Source of the DNA: an uncultured Lachnospiraceae bacterium
Lineage (GTDB): Bacteria; Bacillota_A; Clostridia; Lachnospirales; Lachnospiraceae
Reading direction: 5' to 3'
Assembly (NCBI GenBank): GCA_910577835.1
Contig: CAJTOU010000066.1
Span: 1-8,456 of the forward strand
DNA length: 8,456 nt
A program made the position numbers and the translations under genes. The notes beneath the pieces are model-generated. The model was not told the origin of the DNA. It did no database searches and saw nothing but the letters and a program-made list of their open reading frames with translations. Position 1 is the first letter of the stretch; every line of letters starts with the position of its first letter. Positions 6,491 to 8,456 of the stretch are shown here, in pieces.

Positions 6491-7204
6491 TCAGGTATCA
6501 TTTTTATGAAGGGATTGAAATAAATCTGTGCGGTATTTTTTTGATATGGAAAATTCCATATCACCCAGATATATTTTGGAGAGAGTATATCTGGTAATGT
6601 ATTGCAGATTTATAATGTAAGAATATTGAATTCGGACAAAACAGTTTGAAATCTTCGATAAAACATGACAGGCATCTTCTATTTTGTAATAAGTTGCATA
6701 AGTAGTGTCCTCTGTAATAATATTCAATATCCGTCCGGATTTTTCAATATAAATAATTTTACTTACAGGAATTTTATAAATAAAGCCATGGTTTTTAAAT
6801 TCGAAAAAGCCGTGGCTTAAGAATAGTTCCTGATAAGCAGATAAAAATTTTCTGATAAAATCCGTTTTATGAATCGGTTTTTTTAAAAATGCAAAGGGAT
6901 GTGTATCTATCATTTCTGATATATTATCCATCGTAAAAACAAGGCCGGACATATAGAATATAATATGATTTTTTTTTGATAATTTCTGAATATGAGAAAC
7001 AGTTTGAATGCCATTCATACCGTTTAAAAATAATTCTATAAAAATCATATCAAAATCACAGACTGTTTTTATATGATTATATAATTCTGTTCCATTGGAA
7101 AATTCTTCAATATTAATATAATGCTTTCCCAGAGTATTTTTAATTAACTGTTCAATATAGCTGCAAATATATGCATCGCTGTCGCATACTGCTATTTTTA
7201 ACAT
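6491..7204 (-). CDS. LytTR-type response regulator with a degenerate receiver domain
   Basis: A 237-residue protein of AgrA/ComE-like architecture. The receiver domain is at about 1-125 and the LytTR DNA-binding domain at about 136-233 (IPVSKIIYIEKSGR at 146-159, FVRIQYSYIINLQYI at 189-203, and a SISKKYR-type end). LytTR proteins bind direct repeats upstream of target promoters. The receiver keeps S86 (the Thr/Ser position) and K109-P110 (FLKKP). However, the phospho-acceptor position in DMIFIELFLNGMNGI is Glu57 (codon read on the minus strand at 7036-7034, GAA) instead of Asp, and the acidic pair is DS (D8-S9) instead of DD. Canonical phosphorylation is therefore unlikely, and Glu may mimic the active form. 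No histidine kinase is visible. The start overlaps the stop of the upstream XRE gene by 1 nt (TAATG), pointing to coupled translation. It ends 38 nt before the shared terminator. Confidence 0.88.
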   Translation of the reverse strand: MLKIAVCDSDAYICSYIEQLIKNTLGKHYINIEEFSNGTELYNHIKTVCDFDMIFIELFLNGMNGIQTVSHIQKLSKKNHIIFYMSGLVFTMDNISEMIDTHPFAFLKKPIHKTDFIRKFLSAYQELFLSHGFFEFKNHGFIYKIPVSKIIYIEKSGRILNIITEDTTYATYYKIEDACHVLSKISNCFVRIQYSYIINLQYITRYTLSKIYLGDMEFSISKKYRTDLFQSLHKNDT

Positions 7205-7560
7205 TAATTTGCCGATTCGAATTTAATCATCTGATTTTTCAGCATATGTCCTGTTTCTGTCAGAACAGTACTTTCTTCATTTGTCAATCCCTCAAAGGCA
7301 TGACTAAGCATAAAATGAATTGCGCCGGATTTGTTCTTTAAAGAATCTATAAGAAGATAATCAACAGATACATTTAAAACGTTGGATATTATAATAAGAT
7401 TTGAAATAGAAACTTTTGAATTTCCGGTTTCAATATTTCTCAATGTCTTAACGCTGATATTTGAGAGCTGATGAAATTCCTTATATGATAAATGTTTATC
7501 CAGCCGGCATTTTCTGATATTTTTTCCAAGCAATACATAGTCAATCGCAATATTTTTCAT
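7204..7560 (-). CDS. XRE-family helix-turn-helix regulator (second of a pair)
   Basis: A 118-residue protein with an N-terminal Cro/C1-type HTH at about residues 12-69: IRKCRLDKHLSYKEF, then ISVKTLRNIETGNSKVS as the recognition-helix region, then a VDYLL end. The C-terminal 50 residues have no recognised domain and probably mediate dimerisation. No signal peptide or membrane segment is seen. GGGAGGC (7572-7566 on the minus strand) is 5 nt before the ATG, which overlaps the stop of the upstream XRE gene (ATGA, 4 nt). HTH layout and the tail segment GLTNEES resemble the upstream neighbour (GLDETQQ), suggesting an old tandem duplication. Target genes are unknown; control of its own operon is a usual role for such proteins but is not shown here. 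Confidence 0.85.
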   Translation of the reverse strand: MKNIAIDYVLLGKNIRKCRLDKHLSYKEFHQLSNISVKTLRNIETGNSKVSISNLIIISNVLNVSVDYLLIDSLKNKSGAIHFMLSHAFEGLTNEESTVLTETGHMLKNQMIKFESAN

Positions 7561-7904
7561 AATTTGCCTCCCAACTTTTTCTTTTTAAATGTCTCAAGCA
7601 TTTCAATACATGAAATCTGTTGTGTTTCATCTAAGCCGTCAATAATGGCAAACTGTGGAAGAGTAAGCGGGGAATCTCCAAAGGTGTTTGTGATAATATA
7701 TTCCACAGGGATTCCAAGAGCATTGCATATTCTTACAAGAACATCAAGACCGGGAGGCTTTGAGCCGCTCTCGATATTTTTTATATGCCCTTCGGAAATA
7801 CTGCATATTTCGGCTAATTTTGCCTGAGAGATGTGTTTTGTTTTTCTGAGATTTTTTATTATTTTTCCTGTATTTTTTAAATCCATATAATAATTAATTT
7901 GCAT
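7557..7904 (-). CDS. XRE-family helix-turn-helix regulator (first gene of the cassette)
   Basis: A 115-residue protein with a Cro/C1-type HTH at about 13-71 (IIKNLRKTKHISQAKLAEI, then SISEGHIKNIESGSKPP, ending VEYII), followed by a short helical tail with a basic end (KKKKLGGKL). AGAAGG on the minus strand (7916-7911) lies 6 nt before the ATG at 7904. The alternative Met at residue 7 has no Shine-Dalgarno sequence, so the longer form is chosen. It is the first of three overlapping genes and shares layout and tail with the next one. Upstream there is a promoter-like TATAAT with an overlapping palindrome, which would suit autoregulation (inference). It resembles the small standalone XRE regulators common in clostridia and could also belong to a degraded mobile element, but no phage or conjugation gene is in the window. 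Confidence 0.86.
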   Translation of the reverse strand: MQINYYMDLKNTGKIIKNLRKTKHISQAKLAEICSISEGHIKNIESGSKPPGLDVLVRICNALGIPVEYIITNTFGDSPLTLPQFAIIDGLDETQQISCIEMLETFKKKKLGGKL

Positions 7905-7982
7905 AATTTTCCTTCTATTTGTGCGATATACTGATGAAGCGAATAAGTAAAGTTTATGTGAAAAATTAAAAAAAGAAAAGTT

Positions 7983-8007
7983 ATTATATGAGGAAATATC
8001 CTTATAT
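7983..8007 (-). promoter_or_regulatory. Candidate promoter -10 with overlapping palindrome upstream of the XRE cassette
   Basis: On the minus strand TATAAT occurs at 7988-7983, about 79 nt before the start codon at 7904. No good -35 lies at the expected distance. A 22-nt imperfect palindrome (7986-8007, nine pairs with one G-T around a 4-nt centre) overlaps the upstream side of this -10, as an operator for an HTH dimer would. The sequence is visible; promoter and operator function are inferred. Confidence 0.35.
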
Positions 8008-8080
8008 GGAGGATTAGAACTGATGAAATATACAAAATATTGATAAAATCATACAAAAGTATAATTATGGAATGGGAAAG

Positions 8081-8089
8081 TGATATAAT
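8081..8089 (+). promoter_or_regulatory. Extended -10 promoter candidate, plus strand
   Basis: TGATATAAT is a perfect extended -10 (TGN-TATAAT). No -35 match lies 16-18 nt upstream, which extended -10 promoters tolerate. It points away from the XRE cassette toward the hairpin-rich region at 8141-8290, where no plus-strand gene begins. It could be the remnant of a divergent gene's promoter or a chance match in AT-rich DNA. Confidence 0.35.
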
Positions 8090-8140
8090 AAAAATACAAG
8101 ACAGAAGTATTTTGAAATTTCTGACTTATTATAATAGGTA

Positions 8141-8170
8141 ATTGCGAAACTCGTTAAGCTCGTTCACAAT
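8141..8170. repeat. Imperfect hairpin with tandem CTCGTT copies
   Basis: ATTG (8141-8144) pairs with CAAT (8167-8170), and GAA (8146-8148) pairs with TTC (8163-8165), with a C-A mismatch between; C8150 pairs with G8162 beyond a bulged A. Inside are two direct copies of CTCGTT (8150-8155 and 8159-8164). No T-run follows on the plus strand. It may be a terminal repeat structure of a mobile element. Confidence 0.4.
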
Positions 8171-8189
8171 CTTGATTAAAAACAAGGAC

Positions 8190-8212
8190 GAATTCGTACA
8201 AGGTACGAATTC
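8190..8212 (-). terminator. Perfect 10-bp hairpin, possible terminator of the leftward edge gene
   Basis: GAATTCGTAC (8190-8199) and GTACGAATTC (8203-8212) are perfect inverted copies around a 3-nt loop. Read on the minus strand, the stem is followed after several bases by a T-rich stretch (complement of 8175-8186), and it lies about 75 nt beyond the stop of the leftward open frame. The T-run is not directly next to the stem, so termination is plausible but not certain. Confidence 0.4.
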
Positions 8213-8286
8213 TGGAATGAAAAGTGGATAATCGTACATTTTAGGTGCACTTTATTAAGCCTCTGGCTTTATGGAGTTGGTAAGCC

Positions 8287-8456
8287 CTAAGCTATGAAAG
8301 ATTTTAAACTTCTGATGTGTTGACGCTGATTGATTTTATCTGCTACAATTACAGTTAATAACTGAGATATACCTGCTAAAAGTAAATCAGCGTGAATTGT
8401 TCTCTCGTTGGTAGTTTTACGATTAGCGACACAGAAACAATCTTTGAAGTGGTTTA
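8287..8456 (-). CDS. C-terminal part of an unidentified protein entering from the right (possibly a transposase)
   Basis: The minus strand has an open frame from the window edge (first full codon 8454-8452) to a TAG at 8289-8287, giving 55 residues. No start lies inside the window, so it is the 3' end of a gene that continues past 8456. The peptide starts NHFKDCFCVANRK, has a hydrophobic helix-like core with HADLLLAGISQLL and TVIVADK, and ends with a basic stretch (INQRQHIRSLKSFIA). In DNA this AT-rich, 55 codons without a stop is more than expected by chance but not proof of coding. I do not recognise a domain. The basic helical end and the hairpins beyond the stop suggest a transposase C terminus (inference). 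It runs in the same direction as the XRE cassette, with 382 nt between its stop and the first XRE start codon. Confidence 0.42.
   Translation of the reverse strand, partial: NHFKDCFCVANRKTTNERTIHADLLLAGISQLLTVIVADKINQRQHIRSLKSFIA

Larger units (their letters stand above)
7905..8286. other. 382-nt intergenic region without a complete gene
   Basis: This stretch holds the ribosome binding site and probable control region of the XRE cassette (7905-8007), a GGAGG (8008-8012) followed 10 nt later by an ATG that opens only a six-codon frame (MKYTKY, stop at 8041-8043), an extended -10 candidate at 8081, the palindrome TATTATAATA at 8127-8136, and the hairpins at 8141-8170, 8190-8212 and 8257-8269. 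No plus- or minus-strand frame here looks like a real gene. Confidence 0.6.
8138..8456 (-). mobile_element. Possible right part of an insertion sequence (edge of window)
   Basis: From about 8138 the base composition and structure change: an imperfect hairpin at 8141-8170, a perfect 10-bp hairpin at 8190-8212, a 5-bp hairpin at 8257-8269, then the 3' end of a leftward open frame (stop at 8287). This layout, a gene ending 100-150 nt from a structured AT-rich junction, fits the 3' end of an insertion sequence. The other terminal repeat and any target duplication lie outside the window, so neither boundaries nor family can be fixed. The left boundary is an estimate. Confidence 0.3.

Noticed and set aside
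7492..7827. Plus-strand 111-codon open frame opposite the two XRE genes
   Set aside because: It lies antisense to two clear HTH genes that overlap each other in typical operon fashion; its translation is not family-like and it has no ribosome binding site.
8040..8065. TTGATA and TATAAT pair as a plus-strand promoter
   Set aside because: The spacing is only 14 nt, too short for a sigma-A promoter.
8180..8290. Plus-strand stop-to-stop frame of about 36 codons across the hairpin region
   Set aside because: It has no start codon or ribosome binding site and covers two hairpins; more likely antisense noise in a repeat-like region.
8392..8456. Plus-strand open frame from GTG at 8392 running off the window
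   Set aside because: It has no Shine-Dalgarno sequence, only 21 codons are visible, and it conflicts with the longer minus-strand frame; it would need sequence beyond 8456.
1..8456. CRISPR array, phage or conjugation genes
   Set aside because: No regularly spaced direct repeats and no recognisable phage, conjugation or complete transposase gene were seen in either strand.

Overview
The window looks like chromosomal DNA of a low-GC Firmicute. A clostridial, Lachnospiraceae-like bacterium fits best. The evidence is the AT-rich sequence with mostly AGA arginine codons, strong GGAGG-type ribosome binding sites, and a gene order that closely follows the Bacillus subtilis yaaO-tmk-yaaR-holB-yaaT-yabB-yabC cluster. 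The genus is not determined.

Layout. Positions 1-52 are the 3' two thirds of a tRNA-Phe(GAA) gene. Positions 53-202 are non-coding and hold two inverted-repeat structures. From 203 to 6350 seven plus-strand genes are packed almost without gaps: a PLP-dependent Orn/Lys/Arg decarboxylase-family enzyme, a guanylate-kinase-like P-loop kinase, YaaR (DUF327), the DNA polymerase III delta' subunit (holB), RicT/YaaT (PSP1 domain), a TrmN6/YabB-type methyltransferase and RsmI. Ribosome binding sites sit inside or against the preceding stop codons, so this is very probably one operon. It ends at a symmetric, probably bidirectional, terminator at 6421-6453.

Convergent to the operon, on the minus strand, is a three-gene regulatory cassette (7904 down to 6491): two small related XRE-type HTH regulators and a LytTR response regulator. 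The genes overlap by 4 and 1 nt, so they are translationally coupled. The regulator's receiver domain has Glu where the phosphorylated Asp normally sits, and no histidine kinase is visible.

The right-hand 552 bases (7905-8456) contain no complete gene. They hold the probable promoter/operator region of the XRE cassette, a plus-strand extended -10 promoter candidate, several hairpins, and at the edge a 55-codon open frame on the minus strand (8454 down to 8287) that enters from outside the window. I read this as the 3' end of a neighbouring gene, possibly an insertion-sequence transposase, but I cannot name its family.

How the genes fit together: the operon combines DNA replication (holB), translation and RNA modification (RsmI, TrmN6-like, with RicT acting through RNase Y in Bacillus), nucleotide metabolism (the kinase) and amino-acid/polyamine metabolism (the decarboxylase). 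This is a housekeeping neighbourhood. The unusual content is the kinase occupying the tmk position, the orphan XRE-XRE-LytTR cassette with its altered receiver, and the probable mobile-element edge.
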